Assembly (NCBI RefSeq): GCF_030269485.1
Contig: NZ_BSTL01000003.1
Span: 1 to 64,000, forward strand
Direction: 5' to 3'
Source: Actinoplanes sp. NBRC 103695
GTDB lineage: Bacteria; Actinomycetota; Actinomycetes; Mycobacteriales; Micromonosporaceae
Length of the DNA: 64,000 nucleotides
Part shown: in pieces, positions 16,115 to 25,311 of the stretch
Position numbering within the stretch: the first letter of the stretch is position 1
How the letters are laid out: each line of letters begins with the position of its first letter
The notes under the pieces: model-generated
Seen by the model: only the letters and a program-made list of their open reading frames with translations
The model's database searches: none
What the model was told of the DNA's origin: nothing
Translations under genes and position numbers: made by a program

Positions 16115-18235
16115 GTGTGGCAGCGAATCCGTCGTCGGAGCGCCGACGTCCGCCTGGGCGTGAAGATCGTCGTCGTGTCCGTCGCCGGCTCGATGATCTT
16201 CGCCGTCCTGGGCGTGGTGGGTCAGGTGAGGCTTCACGACCTGTCGGCCCGCCAGGACGGCGAATACCGGACGAACGTCACCGCGCTCGGCCTGATGACC
16301 TCGATGCGGTCGGCCATCGGTGGTCAGCAGGAGGCGGTCCTGTCGTTCATCCTCTCCGACGCGGGCCCGTACCGGGACGCGTTCGGCGCCGCGATCGCCA
16401 CTACCGACCGCACGATCGACGACAGCCTCACCCGCCTCGCCGGCATCGGCCTGCCGCCGGCGGAGACCAAGATGCTCGCCGCCGTCCGCTCGGACATCGG
16501 GATCTGGCGCAAGTCCCGCGGCGTCGCGCTGGGCGCGGCCCAGGAACAGAACGACCGGCAGGGCGTCGTCTACACGATCGTCCGGCTCGAGTCGGTCGCC
16601 CGGGCGGTCAAGCAGTCGTCCGACGATCTGCTCAACCGCCTGGTCGAGAAGGTCGCGGCCGGCGCCAAGCAGGCTTCCACGGACAGCGCCGAGCTCGCCC
16701 GGCTGATGCTGGTGCTCGGCGTCGTCAGCCTGGTCGCCGCGCTGGCCATCGCCCTGATCCTGGTCCGCGGCATCTCGCGCCCGCTGTCGGAGGTGGTGGA
16801 CGTGCTGAGCCGGGTCGCGAGCGGCGACCTGAGCAAGAAGGTGACCGTCCGGAGCCGGGACGAGATCGGCCGGATGGGCGAGGCGCTGAACACCACCCTG
16901 GAGGTCCTGCGGCACAGCTTCGACGCCGTGCAGTACCAGGCCTCCCACGACAGCCTCACCGGGCTCGCGAACCGGTCGCTGCTCCAGCGGCAGATGCAGG
17001 CCGCCGAACGGCAGGCGCGGACCTCGGCCGGCGGCGCGATCGTGCTGCTCGACCTGGACGGCTTCAAACAGGTCAACGACATGTTCGGGCACGCGGCCGG
17101 CGACCGGGTCCTGACCATCACGGCGCAGCGGCTGGTACGCACCCTGCGCGGCGCCGACACCGTCGCCCGGCTGGGCGGCGACGAGTTCGCGGTGCTGCTC
17201 ACCGACATGCCCGGCCCGGCCGAGCTGCAGCGCCTGGTCGAGGTGCTCGTCGAAGCCCTGGAACAGCCCGCCGACTTCAACGGGCGCACGCTGTCGCCGC
17301 GGGTGAGCGTCGGCGCCGCCCTGTGGGAGCAGGGTCAGGGTGCGGAAGCGGTCATGCGTTCCGCCGACGAAGCGCTCTACCTGGTCAAAACCGTCCGCAA
17401 GGGCATCCATCCCGATCGGCGGCGTGGCCGGGACTGGCTCGCGGCCGACCTGCGGACCGCCCTGCAGGAGGAGCAGTTCGAGGTCTGGTACCAGCCGCTG
17501 GTCCGGCTCGAGGACGAGCGCCCGGTCGGTGTCGAGGCGCTCGTCCGCTGGCACCACCCCGACCAGGGCACCATCTCACCGGCCGAGTTCATCCCGATCG
17601 CCGAGCACGCCGGCGTCATCTACCCGCTCGGGCTCTGGGTCCTCGAGCAGGCGTGCCGCCAGGTCCGGGCGTGGCAGCAGCACCTGCCGGGCGGCAGCGA
17701 CCTCTACGTGAGCGTGAACCTGTCGCCCCAGCAACTGCACGACCCGAAGCTGGTCGACGACGTGGTGTCGGTCGTGCGCGAGACCGGCCTCGACCCGCGG
17801 TCCCTCGTCCTCGAGGTGACCGAGTCCGCCATCGTCGACGAGCGTCAGGCGGTTCCCAACCTCCTTGCGCTTCGCGCCCATGGCGTACGCATCGCGATCG
17901 ACGACTTCGGCACCGGCTACTCGTCCCTGCACTACCTGGCCAGCCTCCCGATCGACATCGTGAAGATCGACCAGTCGCTGGTCAGCGGGCTGGACGGCTC
18001 CCCGGAACGGGCGGTGATCATCGAGGCGGTCGTCCACCTGAGCCGTGTTCTGCGGTTCAGCACCGTGGCCGAGGGCATCGAGACCACCGACCAGGCGAGC
18101 GAACTGCGACTGCTCGGCTGCGTCGTCGGCCAGGGGTACCTGTGGTCACCGCCACGTCCCGCCGACGACATCCGGTCGCACCTGACCGTCCTGCCCCTCA
18201 TCAGCGACGAGCGGCGGCCGATAAGAACGGTGTGA
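16115..18235 (+). CDS. Membrane GGDEF-EAL cyclic-di-GMP protein
   Basis: A 706-residue sensor. It has two transmembrane helices (about 15-37 and 195-217) around a periplasmic four-helix-like region rich in Gln/Arg, then a HAMP domain (about 218-270), a GGDEF domain and an EAL domain. The diguanylate cyclase site is intact (GGDEF at 354-358), with an RGAD inhibitory site five residues before it. The phosphodiesterase site is intact too (EAL at 474-476, DDFGTGYSS, IVKIDQSLV, AEGIET). Both activities are therefore possible. The start is GTG at 16115 because no in-frame ATG fits; the ribosome binding site is weak. Its stop overlaps the next cyclic-di-GMP gene by 4 nt. Confidence 0.92.
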   Translation: MWQRIRRRSADVRLGVKIVVVSVAGSMIFAVLGVVGQVRLHDLSARQDGEYRTNVTALGLMTSMRSAIGGQQEAVLSFILSDAGPYRDAFGAAIATTDRTIDDSLTRLAGIGLPPAETKMLAAVRSDIGIWRKSRGVALGAAQEQNDRQGVVYTIVRLESVARAVKQSSDDLLNRLVEKVAAGAKQASTDSAELARLMLVLGVVSLVAALAIALILVRGISRPLSEVVDVLSRVASGDLSKKVTVRSRDEIGRMGEALNTTLEVLRHSFDAVQYQASHDSLTGLANRSLLQRQMQAAERQARTSAGGAIVLLDLDGFKQVNDMFGHAAGDRVLTITAQRLVRTLRGADTVARLGGDEFAVLLTDMPGPAELQRLVEVLVEALEQPADFNGRTLSPRVSVGAALWEQGQGAEAVMRSADEALYLVKTVRKGIHPDRRRGRDWLAADLRTALQEEQFEVWYQPLVRLEDERPVGVEALVRWHHPDQGTISPAEFIPIAEHAGVIYPLGLWVLEQACRQVRAWQQHLPGGSDLYVSVNLSPQQLHDPKLVDDVVSVVRETGLDPRSLVLEVTESAIVDERQAVPNLLALRAHGVRIAIDDFGTGYSSLHYLASLPIDIVKIDQSLVSGLDGSPERAVIIEAVVHLSRVLRFSTVAEGIETTDQASELRLLGCVVGQGYLWSPPRPADDIRSHLTVLPLISDERRPIRTV

Positions 18236-19659
18236 CCGTCCCCCATGTGCGTGACGACGCCGACCCGGCCGCGAAGGCCGTTTCCGGCATCGAGGGCACG
18301 AGGCGGGTGCTGTCCTGGGCGATCGTGGTGGTGGGCATCGGCGTCCTGACCGCCTTCACGTCGTACCTGTGGGACTGGTCCGAGGTCTTCATCGGCGGCG
18401 AGGCGCCGGAACGGGACGAATGGCTGGAACTGGTCGGCGCGGCCTGGCTACCGGTCGTCGTGGCGGCGGTGATCCGCCTGGTGCGGGCCCACCGGGCGCT
18501 GACGACGACCGCGCTGGAGGCGCTCGACGCCTTCGACCAGACGGTTCACACCAGCCACGGCTGGGCCTGGCGGATCGACCACGACCGCCGCATCCTGCAT
18601 TCCAGCGACGGCATCCGGGCGTTGCTGGGGTACGACCCGGAGGACGTACTCGGCAGCGACGTGCTGGACCTGCTCCACTGCGACGAGAGCCGGCCGCTGA
18701 TCCTGGCCAGGCTTCAGAGCGAAGCCGCGACCAAGAACTGGGACGACTGGCAGACCAGGCTCAGACACCGCGACGGATCCGTCCGCCACGTGCGCAGCAG
18801 CGTCACTCCCATCCTGAGCAAGGAGGGCCGGGGGAGCGGCAACCGCATCGTCGCCTACCGCGGCTTCACCACCGACGTCACCGCGGAGGTGGTCGCCGCC
18901 GCGGCGGACCAGGCCCGCGAGTTGCAGGAGCAGGCCGCGCACGCCCGGATCAGCGCGGTGCTGGCCGATCCGCGGGCGTTGCAGATCGTCTTCCAGCCGA
19001 TCGTCGACGTCCGCGCGCACCGGACCATCGGCATGGAGGCGTTGTCGCGGTTCGCCGGCGAGCCGTACCGCACGCCGGACGTCTGGTTCGACGAGGCGTG
19101 GCAGGTCGCGCAGGGCCCCGCACTGGAACTGCATGCCATCGGCGTCGCCTGCGCGCAACTGGCGACCCTGCCCGCCGACATCTACCTGTCGGTCAACGTC
19201 TCGCCGCAGACCATGAGCACCCCGCGGTTCACCACCCTGCTGGCCGATCTGGGCGCGGACGCGCACCGGATCGTCGTGGAGGTGACCGAACACGCCGCGG
19301 TCACCGACTACGACGTCCTCGCGGCCGCCGTCAAGCGGTTGCGCGGCTTCGGCGCCCGGGTCGCCGTCGACGACGCCGGTGCGGGCTACTCGTCCATGCA
19401 GCACGTGCTGCGGCTGACCCCGGACATCATCAAGCTCGACCGCGGGATCGTCGCCGGCATCGACGAGGACGCCGCGAAACGCGCCCTGGTCACCGCGATG
19501 ACGGGTTTCGCCGCCTCGCTGAACATGACCGTCGTCGCCGAGGGCGTCGAGACGGACGCCGAACTGAAGGCCCTGATCGGCGCGGGCATCCACCACGCGC
19601 AGGGCTACCTGCTCGGCCGTCCGGCGCCGTTGACGCCGGCCGTCCCGGTCCCGACGTAG
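18232..19659 (+). CDS. PAS-EAL cyclic-di-GMP phosphodiesterase
   Basis: A 475-residue protein with two predicted transmembrane helices (about 27-46 and 64-85), a PAS/PAC domain (about 100-218) and an EAL domain without GGDEF. EAL is at 269-271. The Asn of SVNVSP, the Glu of VEVTE, the DD pair, the Lys of DIIKLD and the Glu of AEGVET are all present, so it should hydrolyse cyclic-di-GMP. The loop-6 segment reads DDAGAGYSS in place of the usual DDFGTGYSS. The start is GTG at 18232, overlapping the previous stop, so the two proteins are made together and probably act on one signal. Confidence 0.9.
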   Translation: MTVPHVRDDADPAAKAVSGIEGTRRVLSWAIVVVGIGVLTAFTSYLWDWSEVFIGGEAPERDEWLELVGAAWLPVVVAAVIRLVRAHRALTTTALEALDAFDQTVHTSHGWAWRIDHDRRILHSSDGIRALLGYDPEDVLGSDVLDLLHCDESRPLILARLQSEAATKNWDDWQTRLRHRDGSVRHVRSSVTPILSKEGRGSGNRIVAYRGFTTDVTAEVVAAAADQARELQEQAAHARISAVLADPRALQIVFQPIVDVRAHRTIGMEALSRFAGEPYRTPDVWFDEAWQVAQGPALELHAIGVACAQLATLPADIYLSVNVSPQTMSTPRFTTLLADLGADAHRIVVEVTEHAAVTDYDVLAAAVKRLRGFGARVAVDDAGAGYSSMQHVLRLTPDIIKLDRGIVAGIDEDAAKRALVTAMTGFAASLNMTVVAEGVETDAELKALIGAGIHHAQGYLLGRPAPLTPAVPVPT

Positions 19660-19668
19660 CCGCCGGGA

Positions 19669-20736
19669 TCACAGCTGGAGAACGTGTCCCACCCGTGGCG
19701 GCGTCCGGCCGTCGAGAACCTCGAGCCACACCCGCGGCAGGTCGGCGGGCGCATCGCTGACCCGGATCTCGATCCACTCACCGACCGCCGCAGCAAACCG
19801 CTGCCAGGCGACCGTGAACCGCCTGTCGAGCTCGTCGCGCCCCCAGTCCTGGCCGCGCTTGCGCATCTGCACCGGGGCGAAGAACACCTCGCCGGCCGCG
19901 TCGGCGTTCGGCGTCTGTCCGGTGAGCCCGACGGCGATGTCACGGACCAGCCGGCCACCCAGATGCCGGCGAAGCGCGTCCCGGATCGCGGGCCGTCCCG
20001 ACAGGTCGAGATACACGGCGGGCGCCGCGTCGAGGCGGCTGACGTCCTCGTACGGCAGGACCTCGTCGTAGCAGCCGAGCGACCGGGTGAAGTCGACGTT
20101 GGCCGCCGAGGTGAGCGCGACCAGGCGCGGGCCGCGGCCCCGCAGCTCCACCGCGGCGGCGTAGGCCGTCTTGCTCGACGCCGACGAGAAGATCAGCGAC
20201 TCCGCGCCGTAGAAACCGTTGTCGGCGACCTGATCCGCCAGCATGAACGAGGTGAAGAACAGCGGCCGGAACAGGATGAGCAGGTCTTCGGAGTCCTTGC
20301 GGTAGGCGGGGTCGCCGGTGGTCAGCCGGTACGCGTTGTACGGCGACGGCAGGCCGGCCCGGTGCGGGCTCCCGTCCCGGAAGCCGTGCTCGTCGGCCCG
20401 GCCGGGCCGGACCACCAGATGGCCCGCGGGCGGCAGATAGCCGTAGACCCGTTGTCCCGTAACGACATCGGGAACCGTCGAGGCGACGACGTCGGCGAAG
20501 CCCCACAGCGGTGGCAGGCCCCACCCGCCGGTCAACCCGCGCGGCTCGGGCGGGAAGAACTCCCAATATCTCATCGCGTCGCCGAGCACCGCGTAGGTCA
20601 CGTTGTTGGCGGAGAGGCCGACCCGGTCGACGCGCAGCAGAACCTCGCCGCCGGCCGGCTCGGGCGCTTCGCCGTCGGCGAGTGTGGTGCGCCGGAGGTC
20701 GTCGCGCGCGACGGCGAAGGTCCAGGATCCAGGCAT
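19669..20736 (-). CDS. DUF2855-family protein
   Basis: A 355-residue cytoplasmic protein of a family distantly related to medium-chain dehydrogenases: GGEVLLRVDRVGLSANNVTYAVLGDAMRYWEFFP at the start, GQRVYGYLPPAGHLVV in the middle, and SAASSKTAYAAA-like text (IFSSASSKTAYAAAVEL) at the Rossmann position. No activity has been firmly assigned to the family as far as I know. The ATG at 20736 is preferred over an upstream in-frame start because codons beyond it run into the operator region. Two perfect inverted repeats lie upstream, so it is probably tightly regulated. It converges with the PAS-EAL gene with only 9 nt between. Confidence 0.8.
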   Translation of the reverse strand: MPGSWTFAVARDDLRRTTLADGEAPEPAGGEVLLRVDRVGLSANNVTYAVLGDAMRYWEFFPPEPRGLTGGWGLPPLWGFADVVASTVPDVVTGQRVYGYLPPAGHLVVRPGRADEHGFRDGSPHRAGLPSPYNAYRLTTGDPAYRKDSEDLLILFRPLFFTSFMLADQVADNGFYGAESLIFSSASSKTAYAAAVELRGRGPRLVALTSAANVDFTRSLGCYDEVLPYEDVSRLDAAPAVYLDLSGRPAIRDALRRHLGGRLVRDIAVGLTGQTPNADAAGEVFFAPVQMRKRGQDWGRDELDRRFTVAWQRFAAAVGEWIEIRVSDAPADLPRVWLEVLDGRTPPRVGHVLQL

Positions 20737-20773
20737 GGTCCGACGGTAGGTAAGTAGTGCGGTGCTCGGCAAG

Positions 20774-20815
20774 TGCACTGTGAGTGCAAAATCCCACATT
20801 CGTCACTCGAATGTG
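20774..20815. promoter_or_regulatory. Two adjacent palindromic operator candidates
   Basis: TGCACT-GTG-AGTGCA (20774-20788) and CACATTCG-TCACT-CGAATGTG (20795-20815) are perfect inverted repeats with 6- and 8-bp arms, 6 bp apart. They lie 38-79 nt upstream of the DUF2855 gene and 109-150 nt upstream of the lectin gene. Two different arm sequences suggest two regulators or one with a composite site. Confidence 0.6.
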
Positions 20816-20923
20816 AATGGATATTGTCGGATCAGGGACTCGTGAAACATATTCCTTTGCCCCCCGTTCCGTATGCGTGCGAACCTCGGCCGGTTGATTG
20901 AACTATCAGTGACGGAGGGCGAC

Positions 20924-21886
20924 ATGGATCGGCTGACATCGGGCGGCATATTACGAACGGGCGAGCGGCTCCGGTCCGTCACGGGCTGGCTGGAACTCGT
21001 CATGCAGGCCGACGGCAACGTCGTGCTCTACCGCATCCAGAACGCGGTGCCGCTGTGGGCCAGCAACACATTCGGCCAGCCGATCTCCCGGCTCGTCATG
21101 CAGGGCGACGGCAACCTCGTGGCGCAGGACGCCCAGGGATCACCGCTGTGGGCGAGCGGCACCCATGGTCATCCCGGCGCGGAGCTCGTGCTCCAGAACG
21201 ACGGCAATCTGGTGATCTACGACGTGGCCCGGAACCCGCTGTGGGCGACGAATACCTTGCGGAACTTCAATATTCCGACAATGCGTACCGAGGACGCACG
21301 GGGCTATTCCTACGTGGAGACCTCGGAGCGCTGGAAACTGCTGTGCCAAGGCCTTCCGTGCTTCACCGCGCTGCAATGGCCGGGTTATGCGACCGCCGTC
21401 ATCGAGGACGTGATCGACGGCGAGCCGGTCGTCATTCAACTCTGGCGGGGATGGTGTCAGAAATTTCTCAACAATCCCGTCTTCCCGGGCGGCATCGGCG
21501 CCGAGGTGGGCATCTACCGCCGCGATCCGGGCCGCGTTCTGCCGGCGTCGCTGCCGTTCCTGCCGGCACCGCTCGGCGCGTTCTACACCAGCGCCGTCGC
21601 CGGCCTGGACGACACCCAGGTGTGGTGGCCCGCCCCCGACCTCGGCACGAAGCTCGAATTCTCGCTGATCAACCCCGTGACGATGGAGACCGTCTTCAGC
21701 GTCGGGCCGCAGCGGTCGTACTGGCTGACCAGGTGGATGAACGAGGACTCGTACCTCAAGTACACCGCCGATCAGGGGTTCCGCATCCCGATCCTGCCCG
21801 ACGCGTACATCCTCGAGTACCGGGTCAACGGCCGCGCCCGGCGCTGGTCGAGCCGGGTCGCCCGGGCCGACCGGGTACCGGCCTGA
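20924..21886 (+). CDS. Bulb-type (B-)lectin domain protein
   Basis: A 320-residue protein. Residues about 5-115 form a mannose-binding bulb-lectin domain with three repeats: LVMQADGNVVLY and LVLQNDGNLVIY are canonical QxDxNxVxY sites, while the middle one (LVMQGDGNLVAQ) has lost its Tyr and is probably inactive. The C-terminal about 190 residues hold IQLWRGWCQKFLNN, GAEVGIYRRD and QRSYWLTRW; this resembles DUF4474-type domains, but I am not certain. No signal peptide is visible, so a cytoplasmic or non-classical location is implied. GGAGGG before the ATG at 20924 sets the start. The last 62 nt overlap the 3' end of the convergent ABC gene. Confidence 0.82.
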   Translation: MDRLTSGGILRTGERLRSVTGWLELVMQADGNVVLYRIQNAVPLWASNTFGQPISRLVMQGDGNLVAQDAQGSPLWASGTHGHPGAELVLQNDGNLVIYDVARNPLWATNTLRNFNIPTMRTEDARGYSYVETSERWKLLCQGLPCFTALQWPGYATAVIEDVIDGEPVVIQLWRGWCQKFLNNPVFPGGIGAEVGIYRRDPGRVLPASLPFLPAPLGAFYTSAVAGLDDTQVWWPAPDLGTKLEFSLINPVTMETVFSVGPQRSYWLTRWMNEDSYLKYTADQGFRIPILPDAYILEYRVNGRARRWSSRVARADRVPA

Positions 21887-22556
21887 CGGAGGAGCCGGTC
21901 CGGGGCGAGAGGCGGCCGTCCTTCAGGCGCAGCACCCGGTCGCAGCGGTCGGCGACCTGCTGCTCGTGCGTGGCCACCACGATCGTCACGTCGGGCACGG
22001 CCAGGAGGACGTCGAGGATCTCCGCGCCGGTGGCCGAGTCCAGGTTTCCGGTCGGCTCGTCGGCCAGCAGCAGCGACGGGCCACCGATCAGCGCGCGGGC
22101 GATGCCGACCCGCTGCTGCTGGCCGCCGCTCAGCTGGGACGGCAGCGCGGACTCGCGACCGGCGAGCCCGACGGCGGCCAGCAGCTCGCGTGCCCGGGCC
22201 CGCTTGTCGAAGCCCACCCGGAACGGCTGTACCGGCGCGATCACGTTGTCCTCGGCGGTCAGCGCCGGCAGCAGGTGGTAGCGCTGGAAGACGAAGCCGA
22301 TCGAGCGCCGGTAAGCGGACAGCCCGCGCCGCGTGAGCGAGGTGATCTCGATGTCGCCGACGACGATCGTGCCCGCGTCGGCGCGGTCGATGGCGCCGAG
22401 CAGATGCAGCAGGGTCGACTTGCCGCTGCCGCTGGCCCCGGTCAGCGCCACCACACTGCCGGCGTCGATGGTCAGCGACACGTCGTCGACCGCGGCGATC
22501 CGGCCGGGCCCGCTGCCGTACGCCTTGCTCACGCCACGTACCGAAACAAAGGTCAC
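21825..22556 (-). CDS. MacB/LolD-type ABC transporter ATP-binding protein
   Basis: A 243-residue ATPase with Walker A GASGSGKST, Q-loop FVFQRYHLLP, signature LSGGQQQRV, Walker B LLLADEPTGNLD and His switch VATHE. This is the MacB/LolD group, which works with FtsX-like permeases, here the gene just upstream. Two in-frame GTG starts exist: 22565 overlaps the permease stop, and 22556 has GAGGAG 8 nt before it. The ribosome binding site favours 22556. The C-terminal 25 residues are a basic, proline-rich tail, and the gene overlaps the convergent lectin gene by 62 nt. Confidence 0.9.
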   Translation of the reverse strand: MTFVSVRGVSKAYGSGPGRIAAVDDVSLTIDAGSVVALTGASGSGKSTLLHLLGAIDRADAGTIVVGDIEITSLTRRGLSAYRRSIGFVFQRYHLLPALTAEDNVIAPVQPFRVGFDKRARARELLAAVGLAGRESALPSQLSGGQQQRVGIARALIGGPSLLLADEPTGNLDSATGAEILDVLLAVPDVTIVVATHEQQVADRCDRVLRLKDGRLSPRTGSSVRPVPGRPGRPGSTSAGRGR

Positions 22557-22561
22557 CGCGG

Positions 22562-25306
22562 TCACTCCTCGGCCAGCAGACGGGCGGGCGGCAGGCGACG
22601 CAGCGCGATGGCGGGCGCCACCACGGCCAGACCGGCGACCGCGACCGCACCGGCGGCGATGAGCGCGGTCAGGCCCAGCAGGTGATTGTTGACCCCGCCG
22701 GCGAACCAGGCGACCCCGGCCAGCCCGGCCGCCGCACCGGGCACGGCGCCGAGCACGCCGATCCCGAGTCCCTCGTACGCGATCATCCGCAGCAGCGCGC
22801 CGTCGGTCCAGCCGCTCGCCCACAGCGTGGCGAGTTCCGCGGCGCGTTCCCGCACGTTGATGTAGAGCACGTCGCCGACCGCGCACGCGCCGAGGACGAC
22901 CGTGGCCACCGACGCGGCGAGGTCGACCGGCCGGACCCGTACCGCGACGGCGTCGCCGAGCAGCGTGCCGACCACGTCGTTGTGGAAGACCACGAGCACG
23001 GCGAGCAGCATCGTCAGCGCGGCCACTCCCACGGCGAGGGCGAGTGCTCCGACGAGGGTGCGTCCGGGTACGCGTACCAGCTGAACCAGCGCCTGACCCA
23101 CCAGCGTGCGATGGTGCCGCGCCCGCCGCGCCACCCGGACGGCCGGATGGACGGCCGCGCCCGGCGTGGCCCGGGCAGCCGACGCGGCCGGCACCACAGC
23201 CGCCAGCACGGCGATGACCAGGCCGATCGGCACGGCCGCCGCCGCCTGCGTCGCGGACAGCTCCACGCCGGCCAGACGTGCCAGCGGTATCGACGAAGCG
23301 CCGGCGAGCACGCCGGCGGTCAGCCCGACGAGGGCCACCTCGCCCATGATCGCCGCGGCCAGGCGCCCGGCCGGCCAGCCGAGGCAGGCCAGGACGGCGA
23401 GTTCGCGGCGGCGGTCCCGGACGGCCGCCGCGACCGCGTTGCCGAGGAAGAGCACGCAGACCACCAGCACCAGGCCGGACAGCAGCACACCCTTGCGGTC
23501 GGCGGCCCGGACGATCGCGACCGCCACACCCTTGCGGGACCACGGCTCGGCCAGCGTCAGCGCGGGACGCCCGTAACCGCCCGCCGGGAGTTCCACGGTC
23601 TGCGGCGCGGGCGACGACCCGATCATGATGTCCACGTCGAGGCCGGTCGTGACGGCGACGTCGTGCGCGACCTGCCGGACCCGTTCCTGGCTGAGCGGGT
23701 CCATCCCGGTCACGCCGGCCACCCGCAGCCGGATCGCGCTGATCGGGGCGGCCTGCTGCGCCGGTGGCAGATGCAGCGCGCCGACCGCGGCCAGGTTGGT
23801 GAGGATCAGCGGCGGCGCGGACAGATAGCCGACCGGGCTGCCCGTCGGCAGCAGCGGCCGATCGTGGAGCAGTCCCCGGGTGCGGTCGTCGGCGCCGGGC
23901 ACCCCCGCCGGGCGGTACGTCTCCATCGGCACCGCGGACAGCGGGGAGAACTCGCGCAGCCGTTCCGGATCGAACTCGCCGGTGATGTCCGCCCGCGGAT
24001 AGCGGTCGAGGGTGAGCAGGGGAGCGCGGGGCGGGCTCAGCGGCCGGAACCCGGTGTCCAGCGCCACCGCCGGGGGCAGGTCGGTGCCCTGCCCGCCGCC
24101 GTCGAGATCGACCCGCCAGCCCTTCGCGTTGCCGGTCACCGGCCGGGGGCGGAGCCGGCCGTCGTAGCTCGGCGCGCCCGGCTGATAGAGCAGCCCCAGG
24201 TCGGCGCCGTCCCCGAGGGGCGCCGCCGCCGGCGAAACCGTGACACCGGTGTCGACCGGGTCGCCGCCGGCCCGGCCCAGCGCCGGCAGGGACTCGGTGA
24301 TCTCCTTGCCGGGCAGCACCGTCGCGGCGGCCGGGCCGAGCCGGCGCACCGACACCCGCACCTGCTGATCGACAAAGCTACGGTCGGCGACCATCACCGG
24401 CACGCCGAGATGACCGAGGTCCTGGTCGGCGATGCGGGTGTTGGGCGGGCGGGGCACCGGCTGCTCGTCCGGCCGCAGATACCGTCCCGACACGAGCGCC
24501 CGGTCCAGTCCGACCAGCGCGGCCTCCGCGGACGGGTCGACGGCGGCGGCCGGCACCATCACCCGCGAGCGCAGGGTGACCACGAGCGGGCTGGACGCCT
24601 GCCGGAACGTCAGCTCGGAGCGCTCCGCCGGCGTCGTGCCGTCCTCGCCCGGGACCAGCCCGTCCGCGCACATCGGCACCTTGCGGCCGTCCGGGTGCAC
24701 CTCGAGCACGGTTGAGTAGCACAGCGGGAGCGGGCGCTTCGGCAGCCGCGTACCGTCGCCGTAGACCGGCCCGGGCGGCTGCACACCCACGATGTCCTTC
24801 TCGGGGTAGATCCTGTTGCGCGTGACATAGACATAGTGCGGGGCGTCGGCGATGACGGTGAGACCTCGGTCGGTGGTCCAGGTGGGCGTCAGAGCAAAGA
24901 TCTGGGTACGCCGTGACGGATCGATCGCCCCGGTCAGATCGACCTTCTGCTCGATCGGCACATAGGTGTAGCCGAGCATCGCGATCGGCGCGGTGACCGC
25001 CACGCCCGGCAGGCGGCGGACCAGGTCCAGTTGCGCGGTGGTGATCCCGCCGTACACGCCGGTCAGGTAGTTGGGCCGAACCAGCCCACGCTCGTCCTCG
25101 GCGCCTCCGCGGGCGCCCGCGGGCCGGACGAGCACGTCGTAGGCCGCGCGGTAGCCCGCCTCCACCGTGCCGACCGTGCGCACCTGCGAGGTGGTCGCCG
25201 AGCCGCTGAGCACGACGAAACCCGTGGTGGCCGCCAGGATGCCGGCCAGCATCGCCAGCGCACGCCGAGGCCGCCCGCGGAGTTGCGCGATCACGAACCT
25301 CAGCAC
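22562..25306 (-). CDS. FtsX-like ABC transporter permease
   Basis: A 914-residue membrane protein. One transmembrane helix near the N-terminus (about 15-37) is followed by a very large extracytoplasmic region (about 40-610), three or four helices, and a second FtsX-type helix set at the C-terminus (RERAAELATLWASGWTDGALLRMIAYEGLGIG is typical). Such permeases do not import solutes; with their ATPase they move lipids, lipoproteins or peptides, or signal across the membrane. The start is GTG at 25306, only 5 nt after the amylase stop, so it is likely cotranscribed with the amylase. The substrate is unknown. Confidence 0.88.
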   Translation of the reverse strand: MLRFVIAQLRGRPRRALAMLAGILAATTGFVVLSGSATTSQVRTVGTVEAGYRAAYDVLVRPAGARGGAEDERGLVRPNYLTGVYGGITTAQLDLVRRLPGVAVTAPIAMLGYTYVPIEQKVDLTGAIDPSRRTQIFALTPTWTTDRGLTVIADAPHYVYVTRNRIYPEKDIVGVQPPGPVYGDGTRLPKRPLPLCYSTVLEVHPDGRKVPMCADGLVPGEDGTTPAERSELTFRQASSPLVVTLRSRVMVPAAAVDPSAEAALVGLDRALVSGRYLRPDEQPVPRPPNTRIADQDLGHLGVPVMVADRSFVDQQVRVSVRRLGPAAATVLPGKEITESLPALGRAGGDPVDTGVTVSPAAAPLGDGADLGLLYQPGAPSYDGRLRPRPVTGNAKGWRVDLDGGGQGTDLPPAVALDTGFRPLSPPRAPLLTLDRYPRADITGEFDPERLREFSPLSAVPMETYRPAGVPGADDRTRGLLHDRPLLPTGSPVGYLSAPPLILTNLAAVGALHLPPAQQAAPISAIRLRVAGVTGMDPLSQERVRQVAHDVAVTTGLDVDIMIGSSPAPQTVELPAGGYGRPALTLAEPWSRKGVAVAIVRAADRKGVLLSGLVLVVCVLFLGNAVAAAVRDRRRELAVLACLGWPAGRLAAAIMGEVALVGLTAGVLAGASSIPLARLAGVELSATQAAAAVPIGLVIAVLAAVVPAASAARATPGAAVHPAVRVARRARHHRTLVGQALVQLVRVPGRTLVGALALAVGVAALTMLLAVLVVFHNDVVGTLLGDAVAVRVRPVDLAASVATVVLGACAVGDVLYINVRERAAELATLWASGWTDGALLRMIAYEGLGIGVLGAVPGAAAGLAGVAWFAGGVNNHLLGLTALIAAGAVAVAGLAVVAPAIALRRLPPARLLAEE

Positions 25307-25311
25307 GATGC

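Noticed and set aside
16081..18231. Long open frame upstream of the PAS-EAL protein
   Set aside because: It is the GC-rich shadow of the GGDEF-EAL gene; the family-like sequence begins at GTG 18232.
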